A DNA stretch of 16,660 nucleotides from Chlamydiales bacterium (GTDB lineage: Bacteria > Chlamydiota > Chlamydiia > Chlamydiales > FEN-1388), in NCBI GenBank assembly GCA_021372185.1, contig JAJFUY010000034.1:1-16660 (forward strand), in the 5' to 3' direction. Shown in pieces: positions 7,103-14,392 of the stretch (position 1 is its first letter; each line of letters begins with the position of its first letter). Made by a program: the position numbers and the translations under genes. The notes beneath the pieces are model-generated. The model was not told the DNA's origin, ran no database searches, and worked only from the letters and a program-made list of their open reading frames with translations.

Positions 7103-7133
7103 CCCGGCTCACCCTTTTGCTCAAAAGTTAACT

Positions 7134-7157
7134 AAATTTTATTATTACATAAAATTT
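7134..7157. promoter_or_regulatory. AT-only inverted repeat upstream of the chaperone-kinase operon
   Basis: A perfect 9-bp inverted repeat (AAATTTTAT / ATAAAATTT) with a 6-nt spacer lies in the 81-bp gap between the F-box-like gene and the chaperone gene, 32 nt upstream of the chaperone ATG. It could be an operator for a dimeric regulator at the operon promoter, or a weak transcription end for the F-box-like gene. The region is so AT-rich that chance symmetry is possible. Confidence 0.3.
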
Positions 7158-7183
7158 ATTATTTACAAATGGGAATGTTTTGC

Positions 7184-7879
7184 CTAAATTAGCGAGCACA
7201 GAGCTTGGAATTCTCGGCCTTTTGCTCGTAAATCGGGTGCAATATTGTCACGACTAGTAAAAATAATATTACTTAGTTTAAGGATATAGGCAGAGTTTTG
7301 ACCTAATTGTATCTGGGTTGGCTCTTCTTTTGCTTTTACTGACACATTGCCGATTTCGACTACCTCAGGATTATCTCCCAAGTAATTATTGAATACATAG
7401 AAGGCCTTGTTTTGTTTATCGTAGTAGACTTTTTGAGTGATTTGACGTTCTTTTCTTTCATTCCATGCAGTCTCTAAGCCATAGGATAATGCATCGTTTA
7501 ATTGGGTGCGGTTGCGAAGGACTGGCTGTGCTGCGCTATGCCATATGCGATTTAGTCGAGCAAGAGAGGCGACATCTGCAAGACCCAAGTGGCCAGATAT
7601 TAGCTGAGCCACATCTTTATACAATGCTGCGTCTTGCGTATATTGGGCCTCTGCCGGCAGTACAATAGACTGAGCAAAATAAGAGCGAACTTCGTTAATA
7701 GGTACCATACGGCGAGGTGCCACTTGCGCCCCAGAATGGCCACGAAAGTAGTCAACAACTTTGATCAAAGCCACTGTAACAACAGTAATAGTGAGTGCAA
7801 CGCCCACCCATGGACTCACAGTTTTTGTAACTCCCATGACTCTTTGCCCAATAGAAGCAAAATTAATCACATTTACCAT
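7184..7879 (-). CDS. Membrane-anchored F-box-like protein, candidate effector
   Basis: A 231-residue protein. Residues 1-23 are short and polar, and about 24-44 form one membrane helix (W-V-G-V-A-L-T-I-T-V-V-T-V-A-L-I). Residues about 86-125 fit the F-box pattern: D-V-A-Q-L-I-S-G-H-L, D-V-A-S-L-A-R-L-N-R-I-W-H-S-A-A, with the conserved hydrophobic, Asp, Leu and Trp spacing of the eukaryotic SKP1-binding motif. The last 90 residues are beta-rich and unrecognised. F-box proteins recruit targets to SCF ubiquitin ligases, and intracellular bacteria use them as effectors to hijack host ubiquitination. The match rests on pattern only and is a moderate call. The start ATG 7879 has GGGGTAA 6 nt upstream. 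It lies between the patatin and chaperone genes on the same strand, with 120-bp and 81-bp gaps, so it may have its own promoter. Confidence 0.68.
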   Translation of the reverse strand: MVNVINFASIGQRVMGVTKTVSPWVGVALTITVVTVALIKVVDYFRGHSGAQVAPRRMVPINEVRSYFAQSIVLPAEAQYTQDAALYKDVAQLISGHLGLADVASLARLNRIWHSAAQPVLRNRTQLNDALSYGLETAWNERKERQITQKVYYDKQNKAFYVFNNYLGDNPEVVEIGNVSVKAKEEPTQIQLGQNSAYILKLSNIIFTSRDNIAPDLRAKGREFQALCSLI

Positions 7880-7893
7880 AAATTACCCCACTA

Positions 7894-7910
7894 ATAATTC
7901 ATGAATTATA
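7894..7910 (-). promoter_or_regulatory. TATAAT -10 box overlapping a 16-bp palindrome
   Basis: On the minus strand a perfect TATAAT (7910 to 7905) lies about 25 nt upstream of the F-box-like ATG and overlaps the perfect palindrome ATAATTCATGAATTAT (7894-7909). No good -35 box is visible. The palindrome would cover the transcription start, a usual place for a repressor site. Confidence 0.35.
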
Positions 7911-7999
7911 CTATAATTATCGTAATTAAGTCTTGGCAATTTTTTGAGGAATAAATTGCGTAGCCTGAATAGCACCTCAATGGGACTGTGTCGGTCCAG

Positions 8000-9283
8000 T
8001 TAACAATAGCCCGCAAAGTTACTTTTTGGCAACTGCAGTCTTAACCACTCTACTTTTTGCTTGAGAGGGACGATGACGCGCTCGTACCCGCCGTTGGCCA
8101 AAAAGTGGGCAAATGCTTTGTCGGCAAGCTCTTCTAGGCGCTTCATGTTTTCGGGGTTGGCATTGTCTAGTTGGGCTTCTTCGTCGTTTTCTAAAATTAC
8201 TTGGATGCGGACGTAGTCTATTAGAGGATTGGCTTCTGCCAAGAGGTTCATTTCTTGGTCGGCTTCTTGTTCTTTTGAAAGCATGAAGTAGTCAATTAAT
8301 GGTGAAATCCACTGGAGAATCCCCCAGCTAAGACTATTTTTATTGACTATGGGCTCAAACTTAGTTTTTCCAGTACCTAGAGAAATGACAAGTAATGGGC
8401 AGTTTTTTGCTTCGTCATTCATGGCCTCGAGTGTGGCAATTTGGGCTGGATTGTTGTCAGCTACACCTCCGTCCGCCAGGTTATAGTCCTTAAAGACTTT
8501 GGTTGGAAAGTAGGTTGGAGCCGCAGAAGTGGCTTCTAACACATCAACGATTGAGGCCTCTTTTGATATATCGTGCGCGACTATTTTTTTATTGAGCAGG
8601 ATTTCTGAAGGGATCTTGCTATGTTTATTTGTAAAATAGACAGAACTGCCGGTTAGTAAATCAAGGCTTGTGATAACAAGCTTTTTAGCAATCATGGCAC
8701 TATACTTTAGATCTCCCACAACTTTTTGTATTACAGCGCCGGGACTTGCATATTTGTTGCCAATTGCTCCCCAGGCAGATCGCATTTTAGAAAAAATTGA
8801 GCGCGCAAAGATATCAGTTGCTAGCGTGTTGTAGAGGTTGTCCACCGCTTCTGCTGTATACATAGGCTTGGTTGGGTCATCTTTTGATGGAACAGAAAGT
8901 GCCGCTGCAATAATGCCACCGGTTGAAACACCGGCCATGGTGTCGGCAACGTTGACAATACGTTCGTTAATGAGCTCTTCAATTTTTTTTAGCATAGCCA
9001 AGATAACTTTACCCCGCACTCCCCCACCATCAAAGGCAAAAAGTACTTTGAGGTCAGACGTCACAGCATACTTTTGCCCTTTTTGCAGCGTAACTTTATA
9101 GCTTACTTGGGGCATTTTTGGCCGCGCTTGAAGTGCTATAAAACTCTTAAAAGCATTTGAAACAGCATGCACAAGCCGTTGGATGATATTTTTATGGGCA
9201 AGCGGCAAAAACGGCGCCTCAAGTGTAACAACATGATCTCGAAGTGTCTGAATGCGCGGATGGTAACTAGCTACTGCTGTCAT
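8000..9283 (-). CDS. Patatin-like phospholipase
   Basis: A 427-residue protein with a complete patatin catalytic set. The oxyanion hole is D-G-G-G-V-R-G (85-91), the nucleophile motif is G-V-S-T-G with Ser120 (118-122), and the dyad aspartate is D-G-G with Asp271 (271-273) followed by V-A-D-N-N-P-A. Patatins are Ser-Asp lipid acyl hydrolases (phospholipase A type). In intracellular pathogens some act on host or vacuole membranes. The first 78 residues and the last about 130 lie outside the core, and the C-terminal part is acidic and helical. No signal peptide is visible, so export would need a type III or IV route; a role in its own lipid metabolism is equally possible. AGGGAG lies 8 nt before the ATG. 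The gene is divergent from the deaminase-like gene across 247 bp. Confidence 0.93.
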   Translation of the reverse strand: MTAVASYHPRIQTLRDHVVTLEAPFLPLAHKNIIQRLVHAVSNAFKSFIALQARPKMPQVSYKVTLQKGQKYAVTSDLKVLFAFDGGGVRGKVILAMLKKIEELINERIVNVADTMAGVSTGGIIAAALSVPSKDDPTKPMYTAEAVDNLYNTLATDIFARSIFSKMRSAWGAIGNKYASPGAVIQKVVGDLKYSAMIAKKLVITSLDLLTGSSVYFTNKHSKIPSEILLNKKIVAHDISKEASIVDVLEATSAAPTYFPTKVFKDYNLADGGVADNNPAQIATLEAMNDEAKNCPLLVISLGTGKTKFEPIVNKNSLSWGILQWISPLIDYFMLSKEQEADQEMNLLAEANPLIDYVRIQVILENDEEAQLDNANPENMKRLEELADKAFAHFLANGGYERVIVPLKQKVEWLRLQLPKSNFAGYC

Positions 9284-9310
9284 AGAAATACTCCCTAATA
9301 AGTAGAAATC

Positions 9311-9339
9311 ACTCTACGCATTTTCTGAAAATTCTTCAA
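9311..9339 (-). promoter_or_regulatory. Possible sigma-70 promoter of the patatin gene
   Basis: On the minus strand TTGAAG (9339 to 9334) and TAGAGT (9316 to 9311) are separated by exactly 17 nt. Each matches four of six consensus positions. The pair lies 28 nt upstream of the patatin ATG. Confidence 0.33.
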
Positions 9340-9372
9340 CTCCGATTTTTACAGTTTGCACCACAAGCCGGG

Positions 9373-9400
9373 CCCTTTTTAACTTATTAAAAGGTTTTTT
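9373..9400 (+). terminator. Orphan terminator-like hairpin between divergent genes
   Basis: CC-TTTTTAA and TTAAAAGG form an AT-rich stem with one bulged base and a short loop, followed directly by TTTTTT. It has intrinsic-terminator form on the plus strand, yet no plus-strand gene precedes it, since the patatin gene is read leftward. It could end a small RNA or antisense transcript, attenuate a leader upstream of the gene at 9531, or be fortuitous. Confidence 0.35.
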
Positions 9401-9530
9401 ATTATCACTACCGCCATTCTATGTTTTCTCTATTTGCCGTTTACGTGAAGCTTGAATTATCTATTTTTTTTCATGGATTTTTAATTCGACAAATATTATT
9501 ATATTTATTTTAACTAGGAGAATAAAATCC

Positions 9531-11177
9531 ATGAACCAGCTTTGTGACCGTTTCAAAGGGCTCCAAATAGCACAACCACAACAGGAAACAGCCTGGGTCA
9601 AAAGCCTCAATCTAACATATGGAACAAAAAACTCCTTTTTAAACGGTCATAAGGTAGTGACTATCGAGGGAGATATGATACACTACACCCTTCGTTGCCG
9701 AGAAGTTGAAGAGCGGGCCTCTCGTGATTATAAAGATGGTGTACCTAACTACGTTGTAGCAAGCATGAGTTTTGTTGTGTCCGATAGACCTCGAGTTAAG
9801 GGGGGGTATCATGGACGACGAGTGATTACAGTCCCTGTGAAGTTCAACGAGCAAACAATTACTCATGTAACCAGTGTATATCCATTTAATGAAAAAACCG
9901 CTGAACCAAAAAAATATAGTAGAAGTGCTGAATTTTTGGCTGATTTGAAGGAAGATTCTCCGGCTACTAAACAAGGGCGAATCGAAGAGTACTACAAAAA
10001 AGGAACGAACACCTTTAGCGATTGCTACCACCACAGCGAACGAGCTCTATGGGGCGCGCTTAAAAAGCCTACGATGATAGATGCATTAGTAGAAGGCATC
10101 GTATCTCAAATGTTACTTCAGGCAAGAAACACCAATCCAAAAGCCGATAGAATAAAAGTATATGCAGCTGTGCTAGATTTTCACTCCACACGCTATATGT
10201 GTTCTGAATGTGCGCCTGCAAGCTTTGGCTTTCAGAAAAAGCAAGGAACCTTTATCAAACGACTGGAAGAAGCCCTTGGTAAATACTTTACTTTGTCACC
10301 AAAGAATGGGTTAACATTATGTACTCGAGTAAGCGCTGACGATGAGGGCAAGCAGTCGCCTGTAGAAGCTGCAGAACACCGTGATTATTGGCGCTACACA
10401 GATATTCACGAAATTAGAACGACAAATAAAAGCCTAGTGCTACAGCGAGATGATAGAAGAACACAACAAGATGTAAAACCTCATGGCGTTTTTGTAAGTA
10501 GCGAAGAAATTAACCCTCCCTTGCCTGTCTATCTAACCCCTCGTAAAGATAACCCCCTCGCATCGATTAAACTTACAGAGCCTAATAAACAATTTAATCA
10601 ACACTCATTGGCTATAGTAAAGCAAGTACAAGAAATTATTAATACTATTGACAAAAGCCAAAACTTTGACGATAAATTAAAGCTTGTACAAGAGGCTTAT
10701 CGCTTGCAGCCAGGGAACATTAATGTGATAATTAATTACTATAATGTGTTAATTCGTCATAACCAGCAAATTGCAAGCCTTGAATTTTTAAGAAAAGCAC
10801 AAAGACACTACGTGCAGCACAATGGCCGAGAGAGCAATAATTACAAAATTCTCCGACATGCTCTAGTGAGTATATTTAAAAGCGCTTTTTCTTGTGCATT
10901 TAGTAACAATTCAAACGAATTCACTGAACAAGTTGATAAACTACAATGGCTGAATGAGCTAACCGAAGATGATTTTGCGCTCTTCTATTTTTTGCGAGGA
11001 CTCTATGCTCGCTCTAATAGACGAGAAGATGATGCAAAAAGCGACTTCGAAATAGCCCAAAAAAGACTAACTCAAGAGGACTTTGCAACTCCTCAGGATT
11101 TCCAAGAGATAACTGGCCACTTAGTAAGGTTATTGAAAGAGGCCGGGGCTTTTCGATTATGCGATTTTATTCAGTAA
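9531..11177 (+). CDS. Deaminase-fold-like protein with TPR-like C-terminal half, candidate effector
   Basis: A 548-residue protein I cannot assign to a named family. H-S-E at 168-170 (in Y-H-H-S-E-R-A-L) and M-C-S-E-C at 223-227 have the order and setting of the zinc-dependent deaminase active site: His and two Cys as zinc ligands, Glu as proton shuttle. A helix follows H-x-E and a hydrophobic strand (K-V-Y-A-A-V-L-D-F) precedes the C-x-x-C with S-T-R. The interval is about 54 residues, long but seen in divergent toxin/effector deaminases. Residues 1-160 look beta-rich. The half from about 355 is helical with a TPR-like segment (A-Y-R-L-Q-P-G-N-I-N-V-I-I-N-Y-Y-N-V-L, then L-Y-A-R-S-N-R-R-E-D-D-A). 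Predicted chemistry would be deamination of a base, nucleotide or protein side chain; the substrate is unknown. No signal peptide is present. AGGAG lies 10 nt before the ATG, after a very AT-rich leader. An alternative is a structural zinc site. Confidence 0.72.
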   Translation: MNQLCDRFKGLQIAQPQQETAWVKSLNLTYGTKNSFLNGHKVVTIEGDMIHYTLRCREVEERASRDYKDGVPNYVVASMSFVVSDRPRVKGGYHGRRVITVPVKFNEQTITHVTSVYPFNEKTAEPKKYSRSAEFLADLKEDSPATKQGRIEEYYKKGTNTFSDCYHHSERALWGALKKPTMIDALVEGIVSQMLLQARNTNPKADRIKVYAAVLDFHSTRYMCSECAPASFGFQKKQGTFIKRLEEALGKYFTLSPKNGLTLCTRVSADDEGKQSPVEAAEHRDYWRYTDIHEIRTTNKSLVLQRDDRRTQQDVKPHGVFVSSEEINPPLPVYLTPRKDNPLASIKLTEPNKQFNQHSLAIVKQVQEIINTIDKSQNFDDKLKLVQEAYRLQPGNINVIINYYNVLIRHNQQIASLEFLRKAQRHYVQHNGRESNNYKILRHALVSIFKSAFSCAFSNNSNEFTEQVDKLQWLNELTEDDFALFYFLRGLYARSNRREDDAKSDFEIAQKRLTQEDFATPQDFQEITGHLVRLLKEAGAFRLCDFIQ

Positions 11178-11362
11178 CTTATCAGCGATGTCCTGTAATC
11201 TAACATCCTTAGCTGCTCGACAAGCTAAACGTGAAATTATCCCTTGATGCTTCCTAAGGGCTCTACTCACATCGCTAAGATTTTAGATAATCACTCAAAA
11301 ATCGCCCCAGCCGCTATTTCCTACCAGCCTCCTAAACCCGCACCTGTAACTGCCTAATGAAT
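11178..11362 (+). other. Gap with two overlapping mini-frames, or a structured RNA
   Basis: This 185-bp gap between convergent genes holds two short plus-strand frames: 11188-11247 (MSCNLTSLAARQAKREIIP) and 11247-11357 (36 residues, beginning MLPKGSTHIAKILD), joined at a TGATG. Read through the junction they look like one basic, Pro-rich protein tail broken by a frameshift, so this may be a gene remnant. The same stretch also folds: AGCGATGT (11184-11191) pairs with ACATCGCT (11269-11276), enclosing stems TTAGCT/AGCTAA and CCCTT/AAGGG. I cannot tell which reading is right, and either could be chance. Confidence 0.3.
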
Positions 11363-14300
11363 TCATGAATAAAACTTCCTTTTAGTTTTTAGGCTTTTTT
11401 TAAGCATACGCTCAAAGGCTAGGTAGATGATTGGTGTGACGTAGAGTGTTAACACTTGGGAAAAGAGTAGGCCGCCAACAATTACGAGACCGAGGCCGCG
11501 GCGCATTTCGGCGCCATCGCCAAAGCCTATTGCGATGGGAACGGCTCCCATGATAGCCGCTAGGGTTGTCATCATGATGGGTCTGAAGCGGGCTACTGCC
11601 CCGTCGATGATGGCATCGTGAGCGTTATTTCCTTGTGCGCGCGATTCTAGTGCGTAGTCAATCATCATGATGCCGTTTTTCTTGACTATGCCAAGGAGCA
11701 ATAAAAAGCCCACGGCACTGAAGATTGATATGGGTTCATTAAAAAGGGCGAGCGTTAAAATACCGCCGAGGCCGGCAAAAGGTAGTGATGATAAAATTGT
11801 TAAGGGATGAATAAAGCTTTCGTACAGTATTCCCAGAACAATGTACATCACTATAGCTGCGGCTAAAAAGAGTACGAGGGTTTCACTCATGGCTGAGGTA
11901 ATCTTTTTGGCGACACCAGCAAGAGAACCGCTTACATTTGGCGGAAGAAGGCTTGCTGCTTGCTGCTCAAATTTTACGAGAGCTGAACTTGGTGCTATAC
12001 CTTCTTTTACCGTAAAGTAAATTGTGGCAGATGGTAGCTGCTCCTGGCGGTTAATGGCCGGTTTAGCAAGCGTCTCTTCCCATGTAGCAAAGGCCTTTAG
12101 AGGGACAGCCGTATCATCAGAATTTGTGAGGTATAAGTTAGAAAGACACGAAATGGTGTTTGAGTGATCTGGCAACAATTTCATGTAGATTTTTTGGCTC
12201 TGTTCTCCTTGCTGCACTGTGCCAATAGAGGTTTGTGAAAAGGCATTACTTAAAAGCTGCTGCACGTGCTGTTTAGTAAAGCCAAATCCGTGGGCAAGCT
12301 TTTCATCAACCTGTATAACGAGTTTAGGAAAATCATCCTGCTGGGATACGTCTACATAAGAAAACTCAGGATGAGTTTTTAAGTTTTCTACCACTTTTAG
12401 GCTTGCTCGTTCTACGTCGTCTGCATTTAGGCCAAAGATTTCATACTTATACTGGCCAACGGCTCCAAATTCCATGTTAATGTTTATAAGCTCATAGCCA
12501 TGTGTGAAGCTTAATATGCCAACTTTAGCATCTAGTGCCTGTTGCAGCTCAGCCGCGATTACATTTTGATTGGGACGAGTATCTTTTGGCGTAAGTTGGG
12601 TAAAGAAGCACAAAAAGTTATCGTATGAAAAGTTAAAGAAGCTATCTACATACTGATTGGCCTGAAAGAGTGTTTCAAGCTCGCTTTGGTAGCGTTTAAA
12701 TTCGGCAGGCGATAGCCCAGATGGTAGCGTACAGCCTGTTATCAATATGCCGCGGTCTTCTGGTGGCACTAAAAGCACGGGCAGCTTTGTATAAAGCGGT
12801 ACAGTTATACCCATGATAAGAACGGCTATTGCCAATACGGTCTTTGGGTAGTGAATGATTTTCTTGAGTGACTTTTCATAAAACGTAGTCATCCAAGAAT
12901 CGTGCTCTTTACGTTGGGTACTAGATAAAAACCTACTGCAGAGCATTGGTGTAAGTGTTAACGAAATAAAACCGGATACCAAAATAGCGCTGGCAAGAGT
13001 TACACTAAACTCACGAAAGAGCTTTCCATTGACGCCAGGCATAAAGAGCAACGGGATAAATACCGCTACAAGTGAAAGTGTCATCGATAGCACAGTAAAG
13101 GAAATCTGCTGTGAGCCTAAAAAGCTAGCTTCTCGTACGCTTTTACCTTTTTCTTGAAAGCGCACTATGGCCTCTAGTACCACAATAGCATCATCTACCA
13201 CAAAGCCAACAGAGAGTGTGAGGGCCAAAAGTGACAAAAGATCTATGCTATAATCAAGCATATACATAACGGCAAACGTGCCTACAAGTGATAAGGGCAA
13301 AGCTACACTTGGAATAAGCGCATCAGTAAATCTACCTAAGCTTAAGTAGATAACAAGGCAGACTAAGATAAAGGCAAAAGCTAATGACCACTGCACATCA
13401 AGTATAGAGTGTTGAATCCACATGGCTTTATCAAACCATACTTGTAAGTTTATTTGACTTGGCAGCTCCTTCTGGAGCTTGTCAACGAGTTCATGCACTT
13501 CTTTAGAAATAGCCACCGTGTTGGCATCACTTGTTTTCATGATGCTAATACCCACTGTGGGCAAAATATCTTCGCGAGTGGCAAAGTGAATTTCACGCTC
13601 TTGAGCTGCCTCTTCTGTCACCATAGCCACATCGCCAATACGTACACTCGTATTTAAGATATAGGCATCTTCCAGCTTTTTGGCTTGATTATAGGAGCTT
13701 GTAAGCTCTAGCGCTAAATTTTTGCTACCGGTTTGAATACTACCCAGAGGTATTTGTGAAGTGTGGGCTTGCACGGTGTCTATAATCTGATTAAAGCCAA
13801 TCTTTCTTGCGGCTAGCACATCGGGGTTTACTTTTAGCCAAATAGCTTTTTCTGAGCCAAATGTCTGCGCCTGAGCAATGCCTTCAATCCTGTTTAAACG
13901 TGGTATCAATAAAGCATCGGCATAGTGTCTAAGCTCACCAGCTCCAGCAGTTTTAGAAGTAAGCAGCACCAGCATAATGGGCTGCTTGTCACTTTCTTGG
14001 CGCATGTAGGTTGGTTTTGATGTGAGATTACTTGGCAGCTTACTTTCGGCAGAGTTGAGAGCGGCAACTACATCTTGTACCGCTTCGTCCATATTTTTAC
14101 TGAGGTCAAAATGCAAATGAATTTGCGACATGTCTTGCATGCTAGATGAGGTCATCTCTTTTACGCCTTTTACAAGGGCAAGAGCCTTTTCTAGTGGCAT
14201 TGTTACCTCTGAGAGCACTACATCGGGGCTTGCTCCCGTATAAAATGTACTTACAGTAATTTTGGGACTTTGTACTACCGGCAAGTCACTTACAGGCAGC

Positions 14301-14392
14301 TTCAGATAGGCCATCCAACCCATAAGCAAAATAGCCAGCATGACAAAGGTTGTCATGACTGGTCGCTTAATAAATGGTGCTGAAATATTCAT
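11363..14392 (-). CDS. RND multidrug efflux pump, AcrB/HAE-1 family inner-membrane subunit
   Basis: A 1009-residue proton-driven pump, slightly shorter than AcrB-class proteins. It shows the canonical start M-N-I-S-A-P-F-I-K-R-P-V, a first membrane helix at about 12-31, and two halves, each with one periplasmic porter loop and a helix bundle. The proton-relay aspartates are D400-D401 (G-F-V-V-D-D-A-I-V-V-L-E) and the relay lysine is K904 or K905 in G-I-V-K-K-N-G-I-M-M-I-D. The R-F-R-P-I-M-M-T-T-L motif (935-944) and the G-x-x-x-x-Q-x-x-T-L-Y-x-T-P ending are intact, so the pump should be active. It works with the adaptor and TolC-type channel encoded upstream to expel drugs, detergents or host compounds across both membranes. 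Its ATG overlaps the adaptor's stop (ATGA), which implies translational coupling. The substrate cannot be read from sequence. No clear terminator follows the stop. Confidence 0.96.
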   Translation of the reverse strand: MNISAPFIKRPVMTTFVMLAILLMGWMAYLKLPVSDLPVVQSPKITVSTFYTGASPDVVLSEVTMPLEKALALVKGVKEMTSSSMQDMSQIHLHFDLSKNMDEAVQDVVAALNSAESKLPSNLTSKPTYMRQESDKQPIMLVLLTSKTAGAGELRHYADALLIPRLNRIEGIAQAQTFGSEKAIWLKVNPDVLAARKIGFNQIIDTVQAHTSQIPLGSIQTGSKNLALELTSSYNQAKKLEDAYILNTSVRIGDVAMVTEEAAQEREIHFATREDILPTVGISIMKTSDANTVAISKEVHELVDKLQKELPSQINLQVWFDKAMWIQHSILDVQWSLAFAFILVCLVIYLSLGRFTDALIPSVALPLSLVGTFAVMYMLDYSIDLLSLLALTLSVGFVVDDAIVVLEAIVRFQEKGKSVREASFLGSQQISFTVLSMTLSLVAVFIPLLFMPGVNGKLFREFSVTLASAILVSGFISLTLTPMLCSRFLSSTQRKEHDSWMTTFYEKSLKKIIHYPKTVLAIAVLIMGITVPLYTKLPVLLVPPEDRGILITGCTLPSGLSPAEFKRYQSELETLFQANQYVDSFFNFSYDNFLCFFTQLTPKDTRPNQNVIAAELQQALDAKVGILSFTHGYELININMEFGAVGQYKYEIFGLNADDVERASLKVVENLKTHPEFSYVDVSQQDDFPKLVIQVDEKLAHGFGFTKQHVQQLLSNAFSQTSIGTVQQGEQSQKIYMKLLPDHSNTISCLSNLYLTNSDDTAVPLKAFATWEETLAKPAINRQEQLPSATIYFTVKEGIAPSSALVKFEQQAASLLPPNVSGSLAGVAKKITSAMSETLVLFLAAAIVMYIVLGILYESFIHPLTILSSLPFAGLGGILTLALFNEPISIFSAVGFLLLLGIVKKNGIMMIDYALESRAQGNNAHDAIIDGAVARFRPIMMTTLAAIMGAVPIAIGFGDGAEMRRGLGLVIVGGLLFSQVLTLYVTPIIYLAFERMLKKSLKTKRKFYS

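Noticed and set aside
7970..7999. Possible terminator after the patatin gene (GGAC / GTCC pairing)
   Set aside because: The stem is only 4 bp and no T-run follows.
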